Shown here in pieces: positions 1 through 5,990 of a stretch of DNA of 12,392 nucleotides. Made by a program: the position numbers and the translations under genes. Source of the stretch: a bacterium (lineage in GTDB: Bacteria > Spirochaetota > UBA4802 > UBA5550); the NCBI GenBank assembly GCA_024224995.1, contig JAAENB010000268.1, positions 1 to 12,392 on the forward strand. Direction: 5' to 3'. Positions within the stretch are counted from its first letter, which is position 1, and every line of letters starts with the position of its first letter. The notes beneath the pieces are model-generated. The model did no database searches. It was not told where the DNA came from and saw nothing but the letters and a program-made list of their open reading frames with translations.

Positions 1-1
1 A

Positions 2-175
2 AACCGGGTCGAATATCATACATTTAATATCATTAAAAACGTCCGCATCCGGAACGAAGATGAACTCATTCAAGCATTCGATAAAAAAAACAAAATCGAG
101 ATTGTTCCGCAGTACCATACATACCCGGAAGGACTATTAAAAAAATACTGGATGGAGCAGCTCGGTATGATTTAG
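2..175 (+). CDS. C-terminal fragment of an unrecognised protein (57 residues visible)
   Basis: An open frame runs in from the left edge and ends at TAG 173-175. Its codons are plausible throughout (N-R-V-E-Y-H-T-F...) and it ends in K-K-Y-W-M-E-Q-L-G-M-I. The visible part is mixed charged and hydrophobic with no membrane segment, and I do not recognise a family. The gene starts outside the window, so its length and promoter are unknown. It lies 137 bp upstream of the pRiA4b ORF-3 gene on the same strand. I see no terminator or recombination site in the gap. Confidence 0.6.
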   Translation, partial: NRVEYHTFNIIKNVRIRNEDELIQAFDKKNKIEIVPQYHTYPEGLLKKYWMEQLGMI

Positions 176-312
176 AGGTATGTTAACCAGGGGGAGCGGT
201 AGATGAGACTTCCTGCATATTTTTTCCCCTTGACTCAGAATCCCAAAGCCCATAGTGTGGTAAGCAGTTTAATAAGATGTTATCAAGCATTACCTATTGA
301 GAATAAATCAAA

Positions 313-915
313 ATGGCTAATAATCTTTATCAATTTAAAATCACACTCTTGAATATTACCCCAACAATATGGAGAAGGATATTGGTTCCGGATAACTATA
401 ACTTTTGGGACCTGCATGTTGCTATCCAGGATGCAATGGGATGGCTTGATTGTCATCTACATGCATTTCGAATAAAACCTAAGCATTCACATAAAATAAC
501 AGAAATCGGAATTCCAAATGATGATAGATTTGAAGATGAGCCGGAAATACTACCTGGATGGGAAGCAGGTGTATCCTGTTTCTTTAGTGATCTCGGAGCA
601 AAAGCTGAATATGAATACGATTTTGGGGATAACTGGTCGCATGAAGTTTTATTAGAAGGTCATTTAATTAAGGAGAAAGGATTAAAGTATCCTGTTTGTA
701 TAGGTGGTGAACGGGCATGTCCACCTGAAGATTGCGGCGGGGAATCAGGTTATTTTGATTTCTTAGAAATAATTTTGAATCCTAATCATAAAGAATACAA
801 GGAAATGGTTGAATGGGCCGGGAAAAGATATGATCCTGAAGATTTTAATCCAAAACATATTAAATTTGATAATCCGAAGAAGCGTTGGAAGATAGCTTTT
901 ACAGGAGTAAAATGA
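313..915 (+). CDS. Plasmid pRiA4b ORF-3 family protein (IS1096 TnpR-like passenger family)
   Basis: This 200-residue protein shows the full signature of the pRiA4b ORF-3 family (PF07929): P-T-I-W-R-R at 17-22 in the first strand, F-W-D-L-H-x-x-I-Q-D-A-M-G-W at 31-44 followed by H-L-H-x-F at 48-52, the core Y-E-Y-D-F-G-D-N-W-x-H at 100-110, and the Cys/Gly-rich C-I-G-G-E-R-A-C-P-P-E-D-C-G-G at 129-143. The family is widespread on plasmids, mobile elements and gene cassettes. Its biochemical role is unknown, so none is given here. The start is the ATG at 313 with only a weak purine stretch upstream (GAGAA). Its stop overlaps the next start in an ATGA, so the two genes are translationally coupled. 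The attC-like palindrome after the second gene suggests the pair entered as an integron cassette. Codon use is more AT-rich than in the following deoxyribosyltransferase-like gene. Confidence 0.92.
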   Translation: MANNLYQFKITLLNITPTIWRRILVPDNYNFWDLHVAIQDAMGWLDCHLHAFRIKPKHSHKITEIGIPNDDRFEDEPEILPGWEAGVSCFFSDLGAKAEYEYDFGDNWSHEVLLEGHLIKEKGLKYPVCIGGERACPPEDCGGESGYFDFLEIILNPNHKEYKEMVEWAGKRYDPEDFNPKHIKFDNPKKRWKIAFTGVK

Positions 916-1184
916 AGTATTCACAAAAAGAAATATACAGTATGCTTAACAGCATTTATGAAAAGCATAGTAAAAAGTACAAACAGCATTCAAAACCCGA
1001 ACAAATGTGTTGCATGTGGTCTACTTCTGATCCACCGGATGTAATAGAAGATACAGATCCATTTCGAAATATCGAAGATGTTTTTGATATATCATTAGAA
1101 GAAGATGATTGTTTGGAACTTTATGATATGAATATTGACGAGGCTACTGCCCAAATTGCTAATATTATAAAACAACAATGCTAA
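912..1184 (+). CDS. Small acidic hypothetical protein coupled to the pRiA4b ORF-3 gene
   Basis: This 90-residue protein has a basic first third (lysines and histidines at 5-28), a Met-Cys-Cys-Met-Trp segment at 32-36, and a strongly acidic middle (D/E-rich 40-77, including L-E-E-D-D-C at 62-67). I recognise no family and assign no function. The start chosen is ATG 912. It overlaps the TGA of the upstream gene (ATGA 912-915) and has AGGAG at 903-907. A longer reading from TTG 885 is possible but has no comparable ribosome-binding site. The basic-to-acidic polarity and tight coupling suggest that it acts with, or is co-expressed with, the pRiA4b ORF-3 protein. That is inference. Its TAA stop (1182-1184) lies inside the outer arm of the attC-like site, typical of genes in integron cassettes. 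Confidence 0.75.
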   Translation: MKYSQKEIYSMLNSIYEKHSKKYKQHSKPEQMCCMWSTSDPPDVIEDTDPFRNIEDVFDISLEEDDCLELYDMNIDEATAQIANIIKQQC

Positions 1185-1297
1185 CATGGCACTTCAGCGG
1201 ATGGCAGACGCGCGCGGGATGATTAATATTACTTGCTCCAAACAAATCCGTTGATAAATTAAATCAATTTCAGCCGCCGCTGAGTTAGGCGTTAGGT
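1181..1297 (+). mobile_element. attC: Integron attC-like recombination site
   Basis: The ends form the four-box attC architecture. The outer boxes are CTAAC (1181-1185) and GTTAG within GTTAGGT (1291-1297), which fits the GTTRRRY core consensus. Each outer box is separated by a 5-nt non-pairing spacer (ATGGC 1186-1190, TAGGC 1286-1290) from an inner box. The inner boxes are ACTTCAGCGG (1191-1200) and CCGCTGAGT (1277-1285), complementary except for one extra T in the left box, matching the extrahelical base that directs strand choice in real attC sites. The central 76 bp is variable. The length of 117 bp is within the usual attC range. Orientation places the site at the 3' end of the upstream gene pair. 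The 5' outer box fits RYYYAAC less well (TGCTAAC). No integrase, attI or second attC was found in the window. Confidence 0.78.
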
Positions 1298-1341
1298 GTA
1301 TCGAGAAACATAACCGGCGCTGCCTTCATTGAGGAATTATT

Positions 1342-1929
1342 TTGAGAACTCTATTTGCCCGTAATCACGCGACTATTTATCCGAAAAAAGGAGTCTTCCT
1401 TGCCGGTCCAACTCCTCCCAGCGGGGAAATGCAGGAAGGGTGGCGGCGTAAGCTCATAAGCAAGCTTCAGGAAGATTACAAATTTAATAATGACTGCATC
1501 GTGGTATCTCCGGAGCCCTATGACGGTAAGTGGAATTCAATAATTTCTCAATCCGGACCTCCCAATGAGAGCGCTGAAAATGATCAAATTGGCTGGGAAC
1601 TTCAATATTTAAACCTGTGCGATATCACTGCATTTTGGCTGCCTGTATATTGGGATGCGAAAGCTGCTGAAAATTACCCGGCGAATATTGGTCCCACTAC
1701 TCGCTGGGAATTCGGAATGATCTTAGAGCGTTATTTAAATAGTGCCGGCAGGAAAAAACTGATACTTGGCGGTCCGGAAGACGCGCAAAGTATTGGCTGG
1801 GTAAAACATGTTTCCAGGCACTACGATATTCCATTTCATTCGCTTTCCGCTGCGAGCAAAGAAAAACTGGTGAGTGACAATTTTGTTAAAGCAATTGCAG
1901 AGGCTTTGGGCAACGTTACCGGTTCCTAA
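1342..1929 (+). CDS. Nucleoside 2-deoxyribosyltransferase-like protein
   Basis: This 195-residue protein resembles the Nuc_deoxyri_tr2 type (PF15891), whose relatives cleave or transfer the N-glycosidic bond of deoxynucleosides or NAD-like nucleotides. Visible landmarks are F-L-A-G-P-T-P-P at 19-26 (nucleotide-binding loop after strand 1), V-V-S-P-E at 54-58, Q82 and W85-E86, D94 with F-W-L-P at 98-101, T-T-R-W-E-F-G at 119-125 carrying the likely catalytic glutamate, and L-G-G-P at 142-145. It starts at TTG 1342, with GAGGA at 1331-1335 seven bases upstream and no in-frame ATG nearby. There is no convincing promoter between the attC-like site and the start, so it probably relies on read-through, as cassette genes do. 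Its last 4 bp overlap the end of the convergent lipoprotein gene. The exact substrate cannot be read from the sequence. Confidence 0.82.
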   Translation: MRTLFARNHATIYPKKGVFLAGPTPPSGEMQEGWRRKLISKLQEDYKFNNDCIVVSPEPYDGKWNSIISQSGPPNESAENDQIGWELQYLNLCDITAFWLPVYWDAKAAENYPANIGPTTRWEFGMILERYLNSAGRKKLILGGPEDAQSIGWVKHVSRHYDIPFHSLSAASKEKLVSDNFVKAIAEALGNVTGS

Positions 1930-2435
1930 CGATTTTCAGTTATTGTATAAAAAATCTGCTCCAGCTCCCGCAAGCGCTTGCCTTTCTCATCCTTTTCTAT
2001 CAAACCAAAACCATTGGACCTGATATCGACATCACTCGCCTTTCCGTTTAGCTCCAGTCTTCCTCGTATGACTTCACTATATTCATGTTTGGATAAATAT
2101 TTGGCATTAAACTCAACTGTAACTGATCGCAACAACTCCTTTTCCCGTATATACCGTGTTATTTTTTTTACTTCTTCCCCCGAGAGCTCTATTGTATCGC
2201 CGTATCGTTTGCCGTGGGCGTCTATGCTGTATTTCATCTGCCTCCCGTTCACTGTCCAGCTTCGCTCCCTGGCTTCAAATTTACGTGCGGCGTGATCGTT
2301 CATATAGGTGCCATAGGTGAGCTTGATCTTGAGGTCTTTTGGTGTTGGAATAGTTTCTTTTTTCAGGTCGCACGCGGCGGCTGCCAGGAGCAGCAAGATT
2401 GATAGTAGTATATATCTCGTTGTTATTGTTTTCAT
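1926..2435 (-). CDS. Small predicted lipoprotein of unknown function
   Basis: This 169-residue protein has a classical lipoprotein signal: basic Met-Lys start, hydrophobic I-L-L-S-I-L-L-L-L-A-A-A at 9-20, and lipobox A-A-A-C with Cys22 as the lipidation site. The mature part is about 147 residues, highly charged and without membrane segments. It looks like alternating beta strands (I-K-L-T-Y, then R-G-R-L-E-L-N-G), but I cannot place it in a family. The start is ATG 2433-2435 with AAAGGA 8 bases upstream. It has its own promoter (TTGACA-17-TATCGT). It converges with the deoxyribosyltransferase-like gene, overlapping it by 4 bp at the stops, and I see no terminator hairpin between the two. Confidence 0.82.
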   Translation of the reverse strand: MKTITTRYILLSILLLLAAAACDLKKETIPTPKDLKIKLTYGTYMNDHAARKFEARERSWTVNGRQMKYSIDAHGKRYGDTIELSGEEVKKITRYIREKELLRSVTVEFNAKYLSKHEYSEVIRGRLELNGKASDVDIRSNGFGLIEKDEKGKRLRELEQIFYTITENR

Positions 2436-2470
2436 GCTTATTGTCCTTTGTTTATCCTGATGGGTTTATT

Positions 2471-2499
2471 ACGATATGGGATTTATAAGGTGATGTCAA
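2471..2499 (-). promoter_or_regulatory. Sigma-70-type promoter of the small lipoprotein gene
   Basis: On the minus strand, TTGACA (2494-2499) is followed after exactly 17 bp by TATCGT (2471-2476). The -35 box is perfect and the -10 box matches 4 of 6. Transcription would start near 2464, giving a leader of about 30 nt before ATG 2435. Confidence 0.6.
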
Positions 2500-2588
2500 A
2501 TAATTTTTGTGCAGTCACGGAGAGCCTGGCCAGAGTATGAAGATGCCGACTGCTCACGCCGATAGTTTCCACGAATGGAAAAAAACAA

Positions 2589-2619
2589 TTGACAAACAAA
2601 CACTTCAGCAGAGCATGAT
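2589..2619 (+). promoter_or_regulatory. Probable promoter of the GG-leader peptide gene
   Basis: TTGACA at 2589-2594 is followed after 19 bp by CATGAT (2614-2619), a 4 of 6 match to the -10 box. The spacer is longer than ideal. The start codon at 2653 follows after about 33 nt. Confidence 0.42.
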
Positions 2620-2652
2620 CATAAATTTTAAAATAAACAAGAGGGCAGTAAA

Positions 2653-2937
2653 ATGTCACAAATAAGAATCAACGACCTTACAGTCGAATCATCAGAACTG
2701 AGCGCTTCCGAAGCTTCTATGCTTTATGGCGGCGGGCTGACTATGGAAGAACTGTCCGATAACGTAAGTACCCAGGTTAGCGCTTTTAAAATGGCTGCCT
2801 ATATTGGGGTAATGGGCTTGCTGGTTCCTGGTATGGGGACTCTGGTTAGCATGGCTGCGGTTGGCGCGCTTGCTGTGCTTCCTGCGATCTCCGCCGTGGG
2901 TTTTACAAAGAACTTAATCGAAGATATTCAAGACTAA
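2653..2937 (+). CDS. Double-glycine-leader peptide with hydrophobic core (bacteriocin/RiPP-like precursor)
   Basis: This is a 94-residue peptide. Residues 1-28 look like a double-glycine leader: I-N-D-L-T, then the amphipathic stretch S-E-L-S-A-S-E-A-S-M-L-Y, ending in G-G-G at 26-28. This is the pattern processed by C39-peptidase ABC exporters for class II bacteriocins and many RiPP precursors. The candidate core (29-94) begins with an acidic segment (M-E-E-L-S-D), then has about 40 almost uncharged residues (47-84) rich in Ala, Val, Leu and Gly, with small-residue spacing (G52, G55, G60, G62, G71). It ends in a charged tail. This would make one or two helices able to insert into membranes. 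The ATG at 2653 has GAGGG nine or so bases upstream. No transporter, C39 protease, immunity gene or modification enzyme lies next to it, so the bacteriocin reading is inference. A small membrane protein unrelated to export remains possible. Confidence 0.68.
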   Translation: MSQIRINDLTVESSELSASEASMLYGGGLTMEELSDNVSTQVSAFKMAAYIGVMGLLVPGMGTLVSMAAVGALAVLPAISAVGFTKNLIEDIQD

Positions 2938-3052
2938 TTCTTTCAAAAAAGGTGAGCCGGAAGGATGTATTCCATGTGCGTTCGAAAAAACCGCTGTTGA
3001 TTATAATTCCTCTTGACATACTGTTTCAAATATGTACGAATTAGACAAAAGT

Positions 3053-3075
3053 TGATTACGTGATTACGGTATAAT
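3053..3075 (+). promoter_or_regulatory. TATAAT box with upstream tandem octamer before the beta-barrel gene
   Basis: A perfect TATAAT (3070-3075) ends 6 bp before ATG 3082, so transcription would begin at or within a base or two of the start codon. Directly upstream is an exact tandem duplication of TGATTACG (3053-3060 and 3061-3068). A TTGACA lies far upstream at 3013-3018, and no good -35 box sits at 16-18 bp from the TATAAT. Confidence 0.45.
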
Positions 3076-3081
3076 TCCAAT

Positions 3082-4011
3082 ATGAGATTTAAACTGGTTC
3101 GTCTCCTGCTTCCAGCCATTATTTTTTCAGCCATTTCACTGGCCTGGGGCGCTGAAAATACAGATGTGGTCTTTATTGAATACAAATACCTCTCCCCCTC
3201 AAATGACAGGCTCCATAACGACAGTACTTCTGCCAGGGACATCAGAACAGTCCATCACAACTTAAATACCAAAGTGACTATCCCCCTGTATAAAACTGAT
3301 GCAGAAAAACCGGTCCGGGTTTTTACCATGTTACAGTATGAATTGATACACGCCGCGTACCGTGAAACCGGGAGCAATACTGTCCTGTTAAACAGCATAG
3401 AAACGCTACACGCCCTTAAGGCTGGTCTCGCTTCATATGTTCCGTTGGGCGCCAGCTCCGGTATGTACTTTGATCTTGCCGGCAGTATTAATACCGATTT
3501 AGGCCAGTTTAAAGAAATCGATTCAAAAGATGTTATTACATCGGGCAACATAATTTTTAATTATAAATATAGCTCCCTCTTTTTCCGGTTTGGCCTCACC
3601 AGCACCAGCAAGTTTGGCAGACCATTAATAATCCCCATTTTAGGCCTTACCTGGAAACCTGTCTCCCGGTTCAAATACAAACTTCTCATTCCTCATGGCA
3701 CCAGCGCCTGGTTTCAGTATAGCATATTCCAGGCCGGTCTTTTTGCCCGCCTTAAAGGCAACCAGTTTCGCCTTATTCGAAATGATGCCGCAAATAATTA
3801 CAGTGTTTCTCTTCTCATGGTGGAAACGGGTTTTTCCCTTCGTTTTAATGTCTGGAATAAATTGCATGTCTACGGTGATTTTGGCGTTCATCCGTACCGG
3901 TCTCTCACTGTGTACAAAGCGGATAACAGTACTTCGTCGGAGATTAATTACTCCCGGGCATTCAATGATATGCTTTTTATGCGGTTTGGCGTTGCCTATA
4001 GCGCGATTTAA
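3082..4011 (+). CDS. Outer-membrane beta-barrel protein, DUF6268-like
   Basis: This 309-residue protein has a cleavable Sec signal peptide: basic M-R-F-K, hydrophobic core 5-21, and probable cleavage after A-W-G-A at 24. The mature chain is a succession of short amphipathic strands with alternating aromatic and polar residues (S-L-F-F-R-F-G-L, F-S-L-R-F-N-V-W, and the final F-M-R-F-G-V-A-Y), typical of a monomeric barrel of 10-14 strands. The layout and length resemble DUF6268 outer-membrane proteins, assigned from memory of the family. ATG 3082 is the only possible start: a TGA lies at 3061-3063 in frame with no other start codon between. No ribosome-binding site precedes it, so translation may be leaderless. 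It converges with the amidohydrolase gene, with only 16 bp between stops and no terminator hairpin. Confidence 0.72.
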   Translation: MRFKLVRLLLPAIIFSAISLAWGAENTDVVFIEYKYLSPSNDRLHNDSTSARDIRTVHHNLNTKVTIPLYKTDAEKPVRVFTMLQYELIHAAYRETGSNTVLLNSIETLHALKAGLASYVPLGASSGMYFDLAGSINTDLGQFKEIDSKDVITSGNIIFNYKYSSLFFRFGLTSTSKFGRPLIIPILGLTWKPVSRFKYKLLIPHGTSAWFQYSIFQAGLFARLKGNQFRLIRNDAANNYSVSLLMVETGFSLRFNVWNKLHVYGDFGVHPYRSLTVYKADNSTSSEINYSRAFNDMLFMRFGVAYSAI

Positions 4012-4027
4012 AAAAGGATGATAGATT

Positions 4028-5671
4028 TTATTTTACACGCTTTCCTCCAACAATAGTTGCCGTAACGCGCGCTTTTAGCCAGCCTTCCGGATTCTTTCTA
4101 CAATCTTTATCAACAACAGTGCAGTCAAAAAATTTCCCTTTTTCCAGGGTTCCTATTATTGAATCCTTACCTACCGCACAGGCTGCTCCCGATGTATACC
4201 CCTTTAAAACATCCTTAAAAGATACACGCTCCTGAGGATACCAGCCTTCTTTTGGCTTTTTAGTTTTATGATGTTTTCTTGTGAGGGCTCCATAGAATCC
4301 AATAAACGGATTGATATATGAAAAAGGGGAATCTGATCCAAAGGCAAGGGCTGCTTTGTTTTTTATCATTGAATTGAAAGCGTAAACTCCCTTAGCTCTT
4401 TCTTTACCAACACGTTTTTCCGAAAAAGACATATCCGCAATGAGGCAAGGCGGCTGCATTGAGGCAATTACCTTTAAGTCATGGAATTTGTTAAAATCAT
4501 GAGGCCGTAAAACCTGGGCATGTTCAATTCGAACAGGATGATTTGAATAATCATGATGATCCTCTACAAATGATAGCGCCATAGTATTTGCTTTATCGCC
4601 TATCGCGTGTATCGCGATTTTATACCCGGCAAACTCCGCGAAACGGAAAACCCATCTTTGAAGATCCGGATCAAAGGCCACATGACCTGATTTTGTTGTA
4701 TCATCGGAATAGGGCTCATGCAAGAGCGCTCCTCGGCCTCCAAGAGATCCATCCATAAAAAGTTTTATTCCTAGAATTTCAAAGTTATTTTCCGAAATAA
4801 TCCTGGATGTAAATATTAAATGATAAAATTCATCTCCACGATAATAGGCGAATACTCTAAACGGCAGCTCGCCTTTTTCATGAAGCTGTTTTAAATCACT
4901 TTTCATTTCGGCATCCATTAGCATATCATGCACTGTTGTTATACCATTTTTAGAAACCAGGTTTACAACTTTTCGAAGCCTGCTGAGACGTTCTTCTTTG
5001 CTTATCTCGGGAAGATATTTTTCAACTAATAGTATCGCGTTATCCTGTAGAATACCTGTAGGAATTCCATCCTTTGATCGAAATGTTATTCCAGTATCAG
5101 TCTCTTTAGACCCGGCTGTAATTCCGGCTTTCGCCAGTAATGAATCATTTACCAGAACCGTATGCCCGTCTACGCGCCGTAAGAATATTAGTTTTGATGA
5201 AAAACCTTTAAGAATACTCTTTGTTGGATACCCTTTTTGCGCGAAATTATCATCATCCCAATCCCATCCATATATGACCTTTTTTTGCGGATTTTTCTTA
5301 ATGTATTTTTCAATCTTCCCGCGAATTTCTTTTCCGGATTTTACATTTCTAAGATCAATACCTTCCATCCTGTCTCTCATAAAATTCAGATGCAGATGGG
5401 CGTCATGAATTCCCGGCATTGCTAACGTTCCCGGGAGAACAATTTTCTCTGCTTTTTTTTCTATTGAAGATGGTACCTTGCTGAAAACAGAAATTATTAT
5501 TCCATTTTGATCTACCAGAATTGCCTTTGCTGTGGGCTGATCTTCATTTCCTGTTAAAAACTCAGGACCTGTATATAAATATTGCCTTGATTGTTCTGTT
5601 GCTTTTGTACATCCGGATAATATAAGTAATATAAAACAGAAACTGGCAGCCGGAATTGTTATTATTTTCAC
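4028..5671 (-). CDS. Amidohydrolase family lipoprotein (YtcJ-like)
   Basis: This 547-residue metal-dependent hydrolase belongs to the amidohydrolase-3 / YtcJ group (PF07969). The signature runs in order: M-P-G-I-H-D-A-H-L-H-L with metal ligands H92 and H94, V-D-G-H at 167-170, K303 in K-L-F-M-D-G-S-L-G (the position of the bridging lysine), H355 in A-I-H-A-I-G-D, H384 in R-I-E-H-A-Q, and the catalytic aspartate D447 in F-G-S-D-S-P. All key residues are present, so it should be active. YtcJ relatives hydrolyse amide or ester bonds of small molecules, but the substrate here is unknown. The N-terminus is a lipoprotein signal with L-S-G-C (Cys21), which places the enzyme outside the cytoplasm on a membrane, unlike most cytoplasmic family members. 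The start is GTG 5671 with AAAGGA 7 bases upstream. It has its own strong promoter and appears monocistronic. Confidence 0.9.
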   Translation of the reverse strand: MKIITIPAASFCFILLILSGCTKATEQSRQYLYTGPEFLTGNEDQPTAKAILVDQNGIIISVFSKVPSSIEKKAEKIVLPGTLAMPGIHDAHLHLNFMRDRMEGIDLRNVKSGKEIRGKIEKYIKKNPQKKVIYGWDWDDDNFAQKGYPTKSILKGFSSKLIFLRRVDGHTVLVNDSLLAKAGITAGSKETDTGITFRSKDGIPTGILQDNAILLVEKYLPEISKEERLSRLRKVVNLVSKNGITTVHDMLMDAEMKSDLKQLHEKGELPFRVFAYYRGDEFYHLIFTSRIISENNFEILGIKLFMDGSLGGRGALLHEPYSDDTTKSGHVAFDPDLQRWVFRFAEFAGYKIAIHAIGDKANTMALSFVEDHHDYSNHPVRIEHAQVLRPHDFNKFHDLKVIASMQPPCLIADMSFSEKRVGKERAKGVYAFNSMIKNKAALAFGSDSPFSYINPFIGFYGALTRKHHKTKKPKEGWYPQERVSFKDVLKGYTSGAACAVGKDSIIGTLEKGKFFDCTVVDKDCRKNPEGWLKARVTATIVGGKRVK

Positions 5672-5757
5672 GCAATATTCCTTTTTTAGCTTTTTAGTTT
5701 TTTATTAAAAACTTTTCTCATTAAAGAATCTTTCTCAAATCCGGTGATAAGTGTTGT

Positions 5758-5786
5758 TTTATAGAAGATTCTTATTGTTTTGTCAA
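5758..5786 (-). promoter_or_regulatory. Strong sigma-70-type promoter of the amidohydrolase gene
   Basis: Minus-strand TTGACA (5781-5786), 17-bp spacer, TATAAA (5758-5763): a perfect -35 box, a 5 of 6 -10 box and ideal spacing. Transcription would begin near 5751, giving an 80-nt untranslated leader before GTG 5671. Confidence 0.72.
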
Positions 5787-5904
5787 ATATATTTTCAATA
5801 CCATGGGGCTCATCTTTTTTAAGAATAAATTCCCGGAAAAAATACCATATTTCACCTCACAACACCAATACTTCTTGACGTATAACGGAGAAATATTTTG
5901 ATGG

Positions 5905-5934
5905 TTCAAAGCATTTGTTCCATAGTAGTATGAT
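5905..5934 (+). promoter_or_regulatory. Possible promoter of the radical SAM gene
   Basis: TTCAAA (5905-5910), 18-bp spacer, TATGAT (5929-5934). The -10 box is good and the -35 box matches 4 of 6. The start codon at 5991 follows after about 50 nt. Confidence 0.38.
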
Positions 5935-5990
5935 TTAATTGCCCCAAATAGTTGCTTTTATTTACTATATTTTTTGAGAGGATTTTAAAC

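Larger units (their letters stand above)
5672..5990. other. 319-bp divergent intergenic region
   Basis: This AT-rich region separates the amidohydrolase (minus) and radical SAM (plus) genes. It holds a near-consensus minus promoter, a weaker plus promoter, and a short 7-bp hairpin (AGTTTTT 5696-5702 / AAAAACT 5707-5713) in the amidohydrolase leader. I see no small gene, riboswitch core or mobile sequence in the remainder. Confidence 0.5.

Noticed and set aside
176..312. A second attC upstream of the pRiA4b gene
   Set aside because: No GTTRRRY core with complementary inner and outer boxes could be found. GTTAAC at 182-187 is self-palindromic but lacks partners.
1978..2402. Open frames on the plus strand inside the small lipoprotein gene
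   Set aside because: They are antisense to a gene with a clear lipoprotein signal, ribosome-binding site and promoter, and their products are low-complexity Ser/Phe/Leu mixtures.
2511..2560. Inverted repeat GCAGTC...GACTGC as a terminator or operator
   Set aside because: It is only 6 bp with about 33 nt between the arms and no T-tract. This is likely chance.
2964..3000. Very short ORF (11 codons, two cysteines) after the GG-leader gene, preceded by GGAAGG
   Set aside because: The purine stretch abuts the ATG with no spacing, and the length is too short to separate from chance.
2943..3242. 99-codon minus-strand frame after the GG-leader peptide gene
   Set aside because: It overlaps the signal peptide of the beta-barrel gene, has no ribosome-binding site and no recognisable domain.
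3695..4021. 108-codon plus-strand frame overlapping the beta-barrel gene
   Set aside because: It is an alternate reading of a beta-barrel coding sequence. The barrel pattern and signal peptide support the other frame.
4998..5425. Plus-strand frames inside the amidohydrolase gene
   Set aside because: They are antisense to a catalytic-residue-complete enzyme and have no family resemblance.
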